Below are positions 34,215-46,319 of a stretch of DNA of 64,000 nucleotides, one piece after another (position 1 is the stretch's first letter; every line of letters begins with the position of its first letter). Position numbers and translations under genes: made by a program. The notes below the pieces were generated by a model. That model saw only the letters and a program-made list of their open reading frames with translations. It was not told the DNA's origin and made no database searches. Source of the stretch: Spirometra erinaceieuropaei (taxonomy: Eukaryota; Platyhelminthes; Cestoda; Diphyllobothriidea; Diphyllobothriidae); NCBI GenBank assembly GCA_902702965.1, contig CACRXP010000114.1:808002-872001 (forward strand), written 5' to 3'.

Positions 34215-35865
34215 TGCAAAAGCTTTGGTGTTTACAGGCTGCTGAGAAGACCTACAAGCAAGCTAAACCAATATTATAATTCCCCCCTGTTCACCTTTCT
34301 AAGCAAAAGCGTAATTCAGAACTTCAGTTAATGGCAGCTTTTCTCAGCGGACATTGGCGTCGAAACAGCTCAGCGGTTCGCGTGCGGCTTGAGGGCTGCG
34401 AGGATATCCGGCAGCTACTACAGAGGTGTCCACTCCTGTTCGCTTATCTCCTTCAGTGGTTAACCTTTAGTTGACAGCCAACTTAGCAGACCATTCCGTT
34501 GGTCTTAGCCATGCACGCCTGGACAGAATTCTACGCAGGTTGAGGCAGGACTGCAGAAGGTGGTAAGTGACGCAGGCAGTACGTTTAGTCCTGCGAGTGA
34601 AGTGAAGACTGACGGTGTCAACTCGGGTAGGGAAGAAGATTTTCGCAAATGTGACAGACTAGCCTTCGGTCACCGGATGAAGAGACTGATGCAGGTGAGA
34701 AAGTAGGAGCAACTGATGGTCCGTGAATGACTTACGCACTGCCCTGGGTGATTGGTCATGCGTCACGCCTCGGCGCCAAAGGACAGTGAGAACAGCGATG
34801 CTCTTTAACCGACAGTCCGACTGGGTAGGAATGCCAACGGTTAATTACTGTGTTAGAGGTCTCAGCTGACATGGTACGGGTGCAAAATTGGGGTTTAAAA
34901 CCCCCAAGCGACTTATGTTTTAGAAACTGCGTGTGCGGCATGGGTGTTAACTATCTGTGATTGGTAGACTGGCAATCCCAATGTTTCAGGACAGGGCTCC
35001 TGGAATTTCCTGATTAGTAATTGCTTGTATCGCGGATTACCATCACATGTTGTGGTCTTTGGCGTTGTTATCGTCATCCAGTTGGTCGCCACTACAGGAT
35101 AGTCGACAGTATGCTGGAGAATTAGACGGGTTTCAGTAAGCTGGTCGAGGGTGATCGCAATCGACCTAAAAATCAAAAACGTTGAAAGCCTGCGACAAAA
35201 TTTACGCAATGAAGGGACGCTGAAGTGTGACTGATCAAGAATAAAGGCGACAGTGGGAGAGCTGACAACCTAAGCGGACAAGTTTTCAGTTGCCAAAAGG
35301 AAGGCCGACTGAAGTGTGAGGTTTTGAAACGTGGCGTTGCAATTTTAAACAGCAGGGGTGAAGGCATCAATGAGTCGCGATGACAAATATGCTTTTTACA
35401 TTATTCCGTTTATGCTAAGGTTGGCGAGGAGCTCACACATGTCAGGAGAAAGAAGACTTGTTTAGTCCGTTCGTGTACATCAGTCGGAAGATGGCGCGCT
35501 ATGGCGGGGCTGCTGAGATGGCGTCTAAGCCGTTCGCAAAAGATTGGGCACTTCTAAGGGGAGAAGAGTACGTTACCGCCGTATGTCTGTCCTGTTATTT
35601 GCGAGACTGATAGCATAATGGGGTCGCCAGTTCGGTGCATATGCTGTGCGAAAACCATGAGGGAAAAAGGAGCACGTAAACATTATTACGGCACCTGAGG
35701 CACGAAAACACTGAAGAAGAAATGCAGGTGGTGCACGAAAACAATTGAGTAAATGAGCGCTGCTAGTCCGTCTAAGAAGGCCAAACCATCGACCGGTCAC
35801 ATGTCCTGGGAGGCATGAAAACGTTTCGACTTATCTCATGGACGTCTTTAGTCCGCCACTTAAAC
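34215..35865. other. Non-coding stretch, nothing recognised
   Basis: GC-richer and with more open frames on the minus strand (34756-35800), but no domain I can name. Possibly an unrecognised, decayed element. Confidence 0.35.
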
Positions 35866-35869
35866 ATAG

Positions 35870-36896
35870 ACTTGACACTTAATCGGTATGCCTTTTTCAC
35901 ATTGCTTTTAGAAGCCCCGTAAATTTTAACAATTTTTACAAAGGTCATACATAAAAAAACGTTTTCTATAGTCCTTGGCAAAATATTTTCGTCGACATCA
36001 AACGTTATGCTCGAAAAAGAGTATTTATCGGCTGCCAAAAATGTCCTCAGTTCCCGAATTTTATCTGCACATGCGACTAAGTTTCGCAGACCGCCTGTTG
36101 ATTGCTCTCCGTGTAAGGAAAATCATAGTACGACTTTCCCATATTTGAGATCAGGGGTACTAGTTAAAGACCCAGACACGTGTTTCGCCGATATTTTGCC
36201 GTTGGGTGGAACAGCTTTGAGAGTTCCAACCCATGAATGGGTCTTTCGGCGTTCTCACGTGGGCTTTCTATCAAGTATGTTATAAATTTCTATCTCGGTA
36301 TATACTATTGGCTGCCTGTTAGCAGGTTGTAAATATTACGTGGCAATTGCATAGGAGCTGATGGATTTCGGTCCAAATATCCTGATAAAATTCATTTAGA
36401 GCCTATATGCCTAAAATAGACTGAATTGAACCAGGTTGTCGATTCGAAATTTAAAAGCTGCAAGGAAAACCATGCATTGCTCTAGGTTATTTGAAGGACA
36501 TCAGGAAATATCAAGATGGGTATGGGTCATTTGAATATTTTACAGGCAATCTTTTTAAGCTGCTATATACGATTTCGTACAGATAGAAGTTTTAATTTCT
36601 TAAGCAATCCCATAATTGAAAACATTCTTTGGCCAAACAGTACCCCTTCTTCGCGCGTAAAGTTTGTAAAATACCTTATCCACTAGTACATTTCTGCAAT
36701 GAATAATATATCAGTACAATACTTAACGACTGCTGTCTTTTCATGCAGTTGGAAAGGTGCCAATTCATCCTTCGAAATTCCGCCTCGAATGAAATGTCGT
36801 GAGATTATGCTGCAGGCCAATTGATATTTCAACAATGTCTAAGCAATCCATTCCACTCGGAACCAGTTTTCAGAATTTGGGTATCATTTCATACTG
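35870..36896. mobile_element. FB8: interrupted FB element
   Basis: The left part (GGTATGCCTTTTTCACATTGC at about 35886, GTCGACATCAAACG) matches the FB left-arm interior. The right part ends ACTG at 36893-36896 followed by TA. Between them about 36130-36400 is foreign and includes an NR1 copy on the minus strand. The extreme left end was not found. Confidence 0.5.
36305..36400 (-). repeat. NR1 repeat, copy c (inside FB8)
   Basis: GGCTGCCTGTTAGCAGGTTG and TAAATATTACGTGGCAATTG are the reverse complement of the NR1 core. Confidence 0.5.
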
Positions 36897-36899
36897 TAC

Positions 36900-38460
36900 A
36901 GTTTTTCATGGAATGTTAATTCGAGCGGCAGAACGATAGCGCCACCAGAAGGTACACTAGCTCCAATGCACGCAAACGTGCGCCAAAAATACCGACAAAT
37001 GTTTCCTGGTTCCCACAGATTGGCCAGATCGCCATGACTGAACAGACGCCTTTGAAGCTGTGCTTTTTGGTGGGCCGACCCGACGGTCAAGATACGATCA
37101 GCGGAGATAAATTGCTTCACTCGCCAGAAACCTCATTTTGGAATTGCGCCGAACCACCGCTGTTCGTAAAGTACAGCATTAGTGTACGCTTCTGTATTCA
37201 GTAGTCCCAGGAGAATGGACACAGGTTAACTCAGGTCATAGTGCTGCCGATGACAAGCACTGAGCATGTGAACAATTGGATGCTCAGAGGTTGTCGGAGT
37301 TTGTAAATTTTTTCGCATTGTACGGAGTATCCTTTCGACGAGTGACTACGATGTGTCATCTGGTGAGGACTCATGTTGCTCCTAATTAAGCCCATGCGGT
37401 AGATGCACTGGACATACAGGAGACTATATCGGAGTAGTATAGAAGAAGCCCGGTTGCTGTATTACACCGTGTCCATTTGGATTCCAGCGTCAACTCCAAG
37501 TTTGCAATTGTTTAAACGCCCGGTCAAGTGTTTAATGTTGACCAGGTGATGTGATGATATGAGTGGGTGCGGGTTTTGCCTTGCCAACCTCCTGCGACCT
37601 CTTCCACTTCCAATCTTCTTGACTTGGTCGTGGCAATTGATCCAGGTGCGGTGGATGCTGCGCAAGTCCACTATCACTAAACCCCGCAGAAGTCAGTGTC
37701 TCTGCTCTCTCCTTGATGTGCAGACCTCGGATGACATCGTCGAAGTCGACGGTGGAACTGTTGACTGGGGCCTATTTTCATCATTGTCATTATGCGTGTC
37801 ATTAAAAGCCAGATAGTTTATTGCACAGGTGCCCACATGATGTTCCACAGATGGGCCGATCGGCATGACCTTGACTCTGGACGTTCTGGGTTTTGCCCAT
37901 AAATGGAACTTCCATGGTCTTCGCACAATACTGATCACAACGCCCTCTAACGACTCAACTCGACATGCGTTTATGCGCGCATTTTAAAGTGTAATTTTTC
38001 ATATCATTTCTATCGGGCTGATTTGAGATCAGTTGAACACTTGCTTTTCGTCCACTGTAAGCAATAACTGGTGAACAATAGTAGATTCGGAAACCTTCTT
38101 TCCTAAAAATATTCCTTTCAAGATTGCCTAAGGGGCTTCAGGTTCCTCAGAATCGAACGCGATGTGAGGGCGGAAGCTTTGGATGCTCACAAAACTGCGA
38201 AATCCAAGATGCAGCTAAAAGGCAAATTCGGACGGTGAAGTAGGTAGATCACTTGTCAGGTCTCTCGAGCCCACTGTGAAACCCACTGTCGCATGCGGGT
38301 TGGAGGGGTCTCAGTCGACATAAACCTTACAAATTTAGGGGCGCCACGTTTATTGCCGATGCTATTTCGTGATGTCATGGCCAGTTGACTGCTCTGAACT
38401 GAGACATTAATCATTATGATTTTATAATCAGTGAGGGGGATCTGGAAGTTTTAATTGTAC
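36900..38460. other. Non-coding stretch, nothing recognised
   Basis: The minus-strand frames at 37462-37938 have no motif I know. The end of this stretch (38290-38460) may already be the decayed 5' part of the gag relic that follows. Confidence 0.35.
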
Positions 38461-38467
38461 GTGGAGA

Positions 38468-39050
38468 AAAGTTGAAGATTCTGGACAGAGGCTTCTCTAC
38501 TTGATTCACTATTGCAGAGGTGATGCGAGAACGGCCATAGAAGAGTGGGTCATGTTGACTTAAAAGTTGGCTTATTTAAGAGCACGGAAAATATTGAGCA
38601 GCTTATATGGTCAGGCACATGTAGTGGCTATTTCTCTTCTAGACGGTGTCTTTAGACAGGCACGCCAAGTTAACCAGACTGCAAAGACGCTATCTGATTT
38701 GTGCATAAAATGAAAAGTTTTGAAATAACGCTCAAGCAAATGAACTACGTGTCTGACCTACAGTCGCTGACTATCCTAGAGATGTCTCCAAATCAACCTG
38801 AAGGCCAGGATACACCTACGGGAGGGTAGACAGACTCCGCAGATGGCCGTAAACACACCACAACAAACTACCAAGGCTACCGGAAATAGGAGATCAAGGC
38901 AACACGACAAACACGCGAGACTAAATTGCCAGTGCTCTAATCCGCTAAAGTACGCAGATTGTCAATATGCTTCCTACTTCAACATCCGGGTCTAGTGGAC
39001 ATACTGGGTGCCTAAAAATCTGAAAACGACCAACTTACTCGCATCTAGGG
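38468..39050 (+). pseudogene. BEL/Pao-type LTR retrotransposon gag relic
   Basis: Gag packages retrotransposon RNA into particles. The translation pieces, in order, are VEDSGQRLLYLIHYCRGDARTAIEEWVMLT (38471-38560), then a frameshift to LYGQAHVVAISLLDGVFRQARQVN and QTAKTLSDLCIK, then MKSFEITLKQMNYVSDLQSLTILEMS (about 38709-38786). The HYCRG..AR.AIE block, the YGQ..HVVA..LLDG block and the final ALxQMNYVxDL block are the hallmark order of flatworm BEL/Pao gag proteins as I remember them. A cysteine-bearing stretch near 38928-38985 could be a worn zinc knuckle. Stops and frameshifts make it dead. No protease, RT, integrase or LTR was identified nearby. Confidence 0.65.
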
Positions 39051-39059
39051 AAATGCAAC

Positions 39060-39700
39060 TACCAATTAGGATTCGCCTATTCCAGAGTTTTTTAGCTTAA
39101 CATAGCAGCCTCCCATTCTACAACTTCTAGGACATTTACACCTTCTTCTCGGGATTAGTATGCATTCTAATCACGCATCGGCAGGACTGACGTACTTAAA
39201 TCCATTGCAGTGAGGCTGAAAATGGCGTGAAGACAGCTACATGCGTATATACACAATTGACCAGACGCACCGTCAAATACCCCACGTTCCCAGACATCAT
39301 TCAGTTTGGATATCCGAGCTTTAGAAAGGCATACATCGCATGCTGAAAAACCATATTGTGACGTTCACTAGATTCCATAATGACGGACGACTTATCTGCT
39401 CAAGTGAACTTATTGCGCGTAACACTATTTGGACGGGGACCCCTTGTGACACTAGCCACTGTGTCCGGTGTGATCGTAACCAGTAGAAAACGCATTCAGG
39501 CTACGTGTACATGTAGAAAGGAGGCTGACATGCCCTTATTTACTTCATTTCCGTATACTTTTAGTACAATAATTCTGACACGCATTAATCCATCGCGTCG
39601 CACATAAAGGCAGTATTTTAAAACGTTAGACATTAGTTGACACCACGCCAGCGATCATGCCTCACATCATCTCCGTCCACTGAAAAAGTCCAGTCCCCCG
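39060..39700. other. Non-coding stretch after gag relic
   Basis: The 75-codon frame at 39380-39607 contains LVTLATVSGV, faintly reminiscent of a retroelement protease segment. I do not consider it supported. Confidence 0.25.
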
Positions 39701-39704
39701 TCGT

Positions 39705-40296
39705 GTTCAAGCAATCGTCTTTAAAGAGTTTGTTTAGTTTCCGAGTAATGTTTTGACCTTATCTGTCACTGAACTTGCCTTTAGGGTTTCTAATCCACAA
39801 TGCGTATTCTGTCTATTTCTACTTAAGGAAAATCATACATTTTTACAAGCTACTAGGAAGCTGTCATATAGGGCTCATAAACTATTTCAGTAGTTATAGG
39901 CTATCTAAAATACCTCATTGGGAGTATAAATAAGTGGACAGGTTTGATACTAAATGGCCGTACATTTCACGATCTTAAGGACATGTAAAATCTCAAATAT
40001 ACCCTTTCCTCAAGTATAGCATCGTAAGAAGCAAACGTTTCGAGCAGGTAGGTACAGAAAATGGTATGTTATAGGCGTTGTCTACAGAATACGTTTGCAT
40101 TATAAGGGTTTCCATAACAGACGGAGGACGAAGGTTTTCGCTGGCATTTCTTAATAAGTTCTTCAAATGGCCGGCAGTCTGGTGTAACTGAAATATCTCC
40201 AGAGTGTGCTGCAAAACAGTCAAAATACAACCCTACATAAGTCATAATCTATAATTAAAGAGGCAATTTTAAATTTCGGTCGGCATTGTATGCCAT
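39705..40296. mobile_element. FB9: partial FB element (loop and right arm)
   Basis: GTTTCCGAGTAATGTTTTGACC, CGTACATTTCACGATCTTAAGG, CCTCAAGTATAGCATCG and TTTAAATTTCGGTCGGCATTG follow the FB order from loop to right arm. The outer ends are lost. Confidence 0.45.
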
Positions 40297-40514
40297 GGTT
40301 TTATTAGTTCTGCTGTACGCGTCATATTGCGTAATGGACTTACATTGGTAGTATTTCAAAATTTGGAGCACTAAAAAAGTCAATTTTACCCAGCTTAGTG
40401 AAGTAAGTTCCCACTTTAGCAGGACTGCCCCAGCGATTATCATATTGTTTTCCAAAAACATCGGTCCTTATTAGTCCAAACCACTACTTTTGGGGTATAA
40501 TATTTGATTAAAGA

Positions 40515-41602
40515 CATGGGTGAGTGATTGATCTTATGTAATATCGGTCGAAGTTCTGAAACGCGTTTTCAATTAGGAAGGATACCGTAGGCGTGGTTAC
40601 AACACTGATTACCTTGCTGCATAATCCTACATTATTTTGGACTCAGCAGGATTCCGATTTCTGCATGCAGTTCTTTGCAATCTCCTGTAGAAATCGTACT
40701 TGGCAAAAGTGGCTACTTAAGCAGCATGCCTTTTTCACATTGATTTTCGATGGCAAAATGAATTCAAATATATTTTATACAAATCATTAACAAGATATGC
40801 CTTCTTTCGATAGAGAACCACGCCTTTTAATATTATACACTCGATGAAAGAGTATAATTAGGTTGTGAAAAAAACGTTTTCTAATTCCCGATTAATTTGT
40901 AGCTTGATTAGCCGTTGCATTAGTTCTCAGCGATTTTAGTCTGCAAGGTATATGCGTTCCGCGTAAGAAAAATCACATATTCTTCTACGCCTTTAAAAGG
41001 ATACCATATTGATTCCATAAAATTTTGCAATGGATGCTGACCTTGTTGTACATTTCATGGGAAGCGGTGTTTAGCGGAGAGGTACGATGGTGCATAAATG
41101 GACATTTCACGGTCTTAAAAATCTCAGAACAAAAAAACTTTTTAAAACCTAATTATACTCCTAGCAGACTGAAATCACCAAACAATAATGCAAGGGCTGA
41201 TCAGGCTCCAAATTATTCGGAAGTTAGAAAATCATTTAAAATACCATTTTAATCCTTCTTCGGGTATGGAGTATAAAGATAACGTAATTTTTAGTAATCT
41301 TGTTAAGAAAAGCATATTTTTGTTTATGTGTTTTTATAAAATATATTTCAACTAAATAGGGCATCAAAAAGTAATGTGAAGAATGTCTGCTACTTGAGAC
41401 GTCATGGTTGTTGTTACCAAATACTGTCTATACACGTGCTCAAAAAGAATTTTATTTAAAAGCAGACATCCTGCCCTGTTCGAAATATTATAGGATTATG
41501 CCGGAAGTTTATATGTATTCTAACCTCACTTAAGTAATCCTTTCTAATCGGAAACGCATTTCGAAATGTCGGCTAGCACTTTATGAATTCGGTGACTCAC
41601 TG
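40515..41602. mobile_element. FB5: long FB element
   Basis: The right end is CACTG followed by TA (41603-41604). The left end GGGTGAGTGATTGATCTTATG is a worn FB end. Inner blocks GCGTTTTCAATTAGGAAGG and the mirror CCTTTCTAATCGGAAACGC (41538-41556) pair. CGATGAAAGAGTATAATTAGG is the FB inner block. The loop includes an extra segment (41170-41250) not seen in FB1. Confidence 0.65.
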
Positions 41603-41604
41603 TA

Positions 41605-42755
41605 TGTTCATGAACACGTTAACAGCTAGGCTCAATATTTTTAGGAACTTTTCCATATCCCGCATATCTATACTGCTGGTTTTTGAAACGTCCGTTTGTA
41701 AAACAACTGCCACTTTTCGCTCTCTCTATGCCGTAAGGTGACTAATTTGCGCCCTCGGGCTAGCATAAACGTTTTCCGTAGCCCACCCATTTTTGTCTTT
41801 GAAGGTAACTAACTGGGCGGGCGGACGGAAGAAGTATATTTTTAGCAAACTGGCAACCAGGGAAATGACCAGTCATCAGAAAATGAAATGCCACAAGCAA
41901 TTCACGCATACGGCCAAGTTGCAAGGGACGTCGGCGTGCCGCCGAGCATTAATCACGGAAACCGAATGGAGGTAGAACCCATAAAGCCGCTTTAAAGTTG
42001 GAGTAATGGGTCGGCTGAACTGATCAACAGTAAAAAATTTTAAATAAAGTTATATGATGGCCATTTTTCATAAAAATTTACAAAGATAAAGGATAATTCT
42101 GCAACACGCGTAACTCTTGTTTTAAAACACCACGCGGGTTCTTCAGACCCTCGCGTACCGATTCCACTGGCATTGTGTAAGATCGCATGATGACTAACAA
42201 TCAGTTCAATCAGCATGGTTCACAGAAAAAGAAAGTTGGACAAAAATAGTTGCTCCTTAGTTATTTACAGTTGTTCACCTGCGAATATCAGCGCGACAAA
42301 AATTAGGTCGAAAATGAGATATGCTAGCTATTTTGGACCCAGCGTTTGTTCTTTCAGTGTTATGTCAGAGCTTAGATGTTTAAACGGGGTCAAACACACT
42401 GATTCCTTATTTGTTGGTGTTTACCATTTATGAATAATTACAGGAAAGTCGTATAAAAGAAAAATAATCTTTTCGATTGATATACGCGTATTCAGGATTC
42501 ATACAGGAACATCGAAAAAAGTGAAATACTACTGAGACTATTGACAAATGTAAGGATTACAAAGATTCGTTGTGTGTGTCTGTTGCAATCCGTTAGCTGC
42601 AGTCAGATTTATAAATTTCAGATAGTAGAAGAGGTAATGAAATACAACGTCCGACATCACATAATAAAGAAAAAAAGTCGGTTAAAAAAGCAGATGCTAT
42701 ACTATCGGAACGGCTATTCTGCACTCGTATAGCCCCATAAATGAAAACCTTCTTA
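41605..42755. other. Non-coding stretch, nothing recognised
   Basis: Short frames only. Confidence 0.4.
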
Positions 42756-42759
42756 ATTC

Positions 42760-43085
42760 GAAAGTTGTGTTATCAGCGCACATTGCGTCTGAAGAAAACC
42801 TGATTTTTTAGTCAAAGACTACAAAGGAATATTATTTTACATGTGTTCTGTAAAATATAATTATGTCTATGAGGGCGTCGTATTTTAATGGTAAAAATGC
42901 AGGCCACTTAATTGGTCTTCTGCTTGTCATGTGCGATTGTTGCAGGCGGACAAAAGTATCGCACTCCAAAGCTGACATCCTGTATTAACTGATATATCTT
43001 ACGATAATGGTACATAATAATCGTTAGAAAATAACGCACCTATGAAGTAATACCTCGAAATTGAAAACACAATTTAAAATATCCG
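42760..43085. mobile_element. FB10: partial FB element (right arm)
   Basis: TTCTGTAAAATATAATTATG, GCTGACATCCTGTATTAACTG and GGTACATAATAATCGTTAG track the FB right arm (compare 980-1165). No clear outer end. Confidence 0.35.
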
Positions 43086-43214
43086 TAAACATTTAGCGAT
43101 ACTAGTTAGTTATTTTATGTTTTCCAAGTATTTATCAACTGTGCAGATAAGGTTTTGAGTGGAAAGCGAGAATAGCTCGTCGAATACGAAATCAGAAAAT
43201 GAACAATAGAGTTG

Positions 43215-43320
43215 GAAAACGTAGAAAATGCGATGTCTGAAACAAGTGATTAGTTGGTCTGACGTTTTGGATTTTCGATCGAAATAGCCGTTAACTTCGT
43301 GACGTAAAAGCAGTGGTGAT
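43215..43320 (-). repeat. PLE-A end, worn copy
   Basis: Minus strand CGAAAATCCAAAACGTCAGACC and CTAATCACTTGTTTCAGACATCGC align with the PLE-A terminus. The CTGATGA box is gone. Confidence 0.45.
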
Positions 43321-43324
43321 AAGG

Positions 43325-44945
43325 CGCGTCTTTCAAGTCTACCGAGATCGGGACTTTAGATTCAGTACATAAATAGCAAATCAATTAAAATATATTGTCT
43401 TTTTCGTAAGGTTTATTTGTCTATTAAGCCAAGATTAAAATTCGGACGTTCACAGTGGACATCGTTCACCCTTACGTTGGAGGACTAAAGTTCCTGTATG
43501 GTACAGCAGATGTTTCATTCCTGCTCATTGGTGCGACTTAATAGAGCGAAATAGTGATTAGATGAGCACAGATCTAAAGAAAGGGAGCTTCAACGGGAAT
43601 GTCACATTGTATATTTTTGGCGGAAACATTCCACATTTGTAAACAAACTTGTTCGCTCGCTCTCACGGCATGCGATCCACCGTTGAACTCCAGAAGCGCA
43701 GTTGTCCACGGCCAAGTTCTTAAGAGGTCGTCTTTAGATGGCACCGGGTTGTTACATTTTGTGAAACGAGTACTTTATTTGATTTGTAAGATTGGACTCT
43801 TAATGGTAGCAATTGATTGCTTATGTCATGGTTATTTAAACTAATATTTGAACCTCCCTGCTGCCATACGGTTCATTGCAGGTGAATTGGATAGTAACAG
43901 CTGCTAGGAATATCGAACATTAGTCAGATTCCGGTATTTTATTAAATCAGAATCTCTTTAGGCGAAACCATAGAGAATAAAATAGCCGTATATCGAAGAC
44001 GAATTAGCTAAGAAATGGGTGCGAATTGAAGACCCCTTGGGGTGGATTTCACTGTCCTACCCCTGTCTCAAAAGAGTTTCTCCTCTCAGGTATGATAATC
44101 AACTGACTTTTCTTTCTTTCTGGGTAGGAACGGGACTGATTGCAGGCTGAGTGAGTCATCTGTTGTGGTTAAACGGAAGAATTATTATTCCCTGAACAAG
44201 TACACGTGCGTCGGTTGTCAGTTTGGATTTGGGGCGTAAACGAACGGCTGCAGCGCCAGAGAAGCCGATTATTTTTGAGGCAATTCCACAAAATGAACAC
44301 TGCCCGGTTACCGCGCAGATGCAAAATTTGAATCTTTTCCACAACAAGACTTTGCATGTGAGCCCCTTTTCTGATGGTGACTGTTCTTTGATTTCCCGAA
44401 ATTGTTTAGGAAGTCCTTCTTCGGAATAGCACTGAATTCTCCCACCTCGAACGACAAGGCTGACGTCGTGGTTTGAGATTTTTCGCAAAAACACTTTACC
44501 GGCGTTCACCTGCGTTTGACCTCCTTGCTCACGACTGCCAGTTAATAGCACGTAGGGTAACACATTCCTGCAAAGACGTCTGTCTCGGCCGCAATGACCC
44601 TAAAGACAAAGTTCGCACATGCCCTGCTCCAGTTCAAACCTCCGCGTCACTTACCGTACGACATGCACTTTCGTCGGCGTTCAGGCGTCCGCTGATTGGT
44701 CGTTAAACAAATATCTCTGACCCCCTACACAAACCGGTCACATTTACAGAACACCGTCAACCTGAGGCTACTCTTCTGATCAACTGCCTGTGGTGCGGAA
44801 GAGCATTTCAGCTCAGCCAGATCAACTTTTCGACAGCCGTACAACACCGATGTTCCATCAATTCTATCGATCTGACTTGCTATTTTTGGAATCGGAGTTT
44901 ATTGCTCTTGCATCTAATGTTTGCCCTCTTCACAAATACCAGGTT
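43325..44945. other. Non-coding stretch; overlapping open frames 44156-44706
   Basis: A 135-codon minus frame (44156-44563) and plus frames (44223-44429, 44473-44706) overlap each other. None shows a domain, signal peptide or repeat I recognise. They probably reflect a GC-rich patch low in stop codons. No strand can be preferred from sequence alone. Confidence 0.3.
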
Positions 44946-45024
44946 ATTTGCTAATAAAAGCGAACAGGCGAGTTTCAGGTAACAGTTCAGAAGATGAAAA
45001 TTTGATCACTGGAACAAGAAATTT

Positions 45025-45074
45025 ATTGGCCAGACGTTTCGGATTCTCACTCGAACCCATCATCAGAGACAGTC
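45025..45074 (-). ncRNA. Hammerhead-like motif of PLE-A9
   Basis: Minus strand: TGTCT, CTGATGA, T, stem GGGTTC/GAATCC with loop GAGTGA, GAAA, CGTC, TGGCC. All core boxes are intact, and the stem tolerates one G-U pair. The first cleavage-proximal pair is U-U here instead of U-A. Confidence 0.6.
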
Positions 45075-45084
45075 GCAGATAAAG

Positions 45085-46100
45085 AGTAATGGTGGCACAA
45101 GGAGTGCAGTATTTATAGCACATGGCTGCCGTTTGACCATATGGGCAATGTAATCAACAGCTCTCGCAATCACCGCTGGGGTCCTAATTTATGCGGTGGT
45201 GGTTTGTCAGTCCGGATCCGAGTCATTAATAGGCGTGATTTCGTCATCCGTGTTGGACGCTGGTGTGACGATTGCTAGACAAATTGGCCCACTGTCACTG
45301 CCCAGGGAAAATCTCAGCACGGAATACGGCACAGGGAGGTCATTGCGCTTGTTGATGGATTGCGGGCCTGAGAACCATAACTAGAGCAACTCACGACTCA
45401 TGCCGGTGTCACCCCTTGCGAGGATTTCGGCCTCTTGAAACATGAAAATATGTACGGGTCCCGTCGAATTAGCCACCAGCGGAGAGCTAGCGTCTTCCCG
45501 CCCCACTGTTGCTGCGTGCTTGGCAATTTGCCTACAGATTAATCTCCTAGTTTCTCTGATTTAGTTGCTTTGTCCACAACTGCAGCAGATCCGGTAAACG
45601 ACTCCATACGTTTCCTGCCGCGGCAGTGGGTCTTTCGGCCTCATGACTTGACGCCTAATTGTTGTTTCCGGAGGATTTGCAACCCCAAGTCCAAGTGAAG
45701 TGAGAAGACGACTGACGGCTTCCGAGACGTTGTTCACGTACGGAAGAACCCGTAAAAATTTGGGACCGGCTGGATTTGGTCTCTGGTGTCCTTTTCGTAA
45801 GCACCGGTTGACAAAGTTGTGTGGGGTAGCCATTTGCTCTCATTAACCGTCGAAAATATGGTACTTCAACGACCTTGTTTTCCATTTCACTGCAGTGCGT
45901 CTCCACACGCCGGTCTAGCGCCCTTACGCAACTGCTTTGTGACTGATTGGGTGGTTGCTATTGAAGTTCAGTATTTGCGTCGTATTTGTCGCTTTCCTGA
46001 ATACTTTAGTTTTTAGGTCACCACAATTTTTGTGGCAGACGAGGACATCCAGGAAGACCAGCTGGTTGTTTTCCTCCACCGCCATAGTAAATTGAATGTC
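45085..46100 (-). pseudogene. PLE-A9 RT C-terminus, linker and GIY-YIG nuclease remnant
   Basis: On the minus strand, ENNQLVFLDVLVCH followed by KTKVFRKATNTTQILNFNSN (about 46070 to 45970) is the block after the RT active site. METHCSEMENKVVEVPYFRRLMRANGYP (45906 downward) and PHNFVNRCLRKGHQRPN form the linker. VMRPKDPLPRQETYGVVYRICCSCGQSN (45640 to 45561) brings the GIY half of the nuclease in good condition. Further on, EAEILARGDTGMSREL and SGPQSINKRNDLPVPYSVLRF (45440 to 45310) give the C-terminal nuclease blocks. Frameshifts separate each piece. Compared with PLE-A2 the residues are closer to the family norm, so this is the younger copy, but it is truncated upstream and cannot make an enzyme. 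Confidence 0.85.
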
Positions 46101-46127
46101 CGGGAAAACGGCGTTCTCTGGGCAGGG

Positions 46128-46250
46128 GACTCAGTCATGTGGGGAGAGCGCGGGCGAACAATTACCCCAGTGACATTGAGACAATTTGCCGAGCAATCAC
46201 CACACCAGCATTCAGCACGGAATTTTAAACGTTAATGACTACCACCATCC
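46128..46250 (+). pseudogene. PLE-A C-terminal tail fragment, opposite orientation
   Basis: Nucleotides here align with 8220-8340 of PLE-A2 (GGGGAG.GCGC..GTGAACA, CGAGCAATCACCACACCAGCAT) on the plus strand. It directly abuts the truncated minus-strand PLE-A9. The terminal motif expected downstream (46300-46350) is at best very worn. Confidence 0.6.
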
Positions 46251-46319
46251 GCCGAACAGGCCGACTAACCGTCAGAGTGCTTAGCATGACATAGTGCACG
46301 CGGATTTCAGTTTTAAGAA

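Larger units (their letters stand above)
44950..46110 (-). mobile_element. PLE-A9: minus-strand PLE with intact ribozyme core
   Basis: The outer extension (44950-44985, matching 10502-10540) is followed by the terminal hammerhead-like motif. Read on the minus strand, the GIY-YIG nuclease, linker and end of the reverse transcriptase follow up to about 46110, where the element is cut off and joined to a plus-strand PLE-A tail piece (46130). The catalytic RT core is missing. Confidence 0.8.

Noticed and set aside
39380..39607. Retroelement protease downstream of the BEL/Pao gag relic
   Set aside because: LVTLATVSGV is suggestive only. No D-[ST]-G active-site triad is visible.
44156..44706. Overlapping frames as a real gene
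   Set aside because: Both strands are open in the same GC-rich patch, with no recognisable product.
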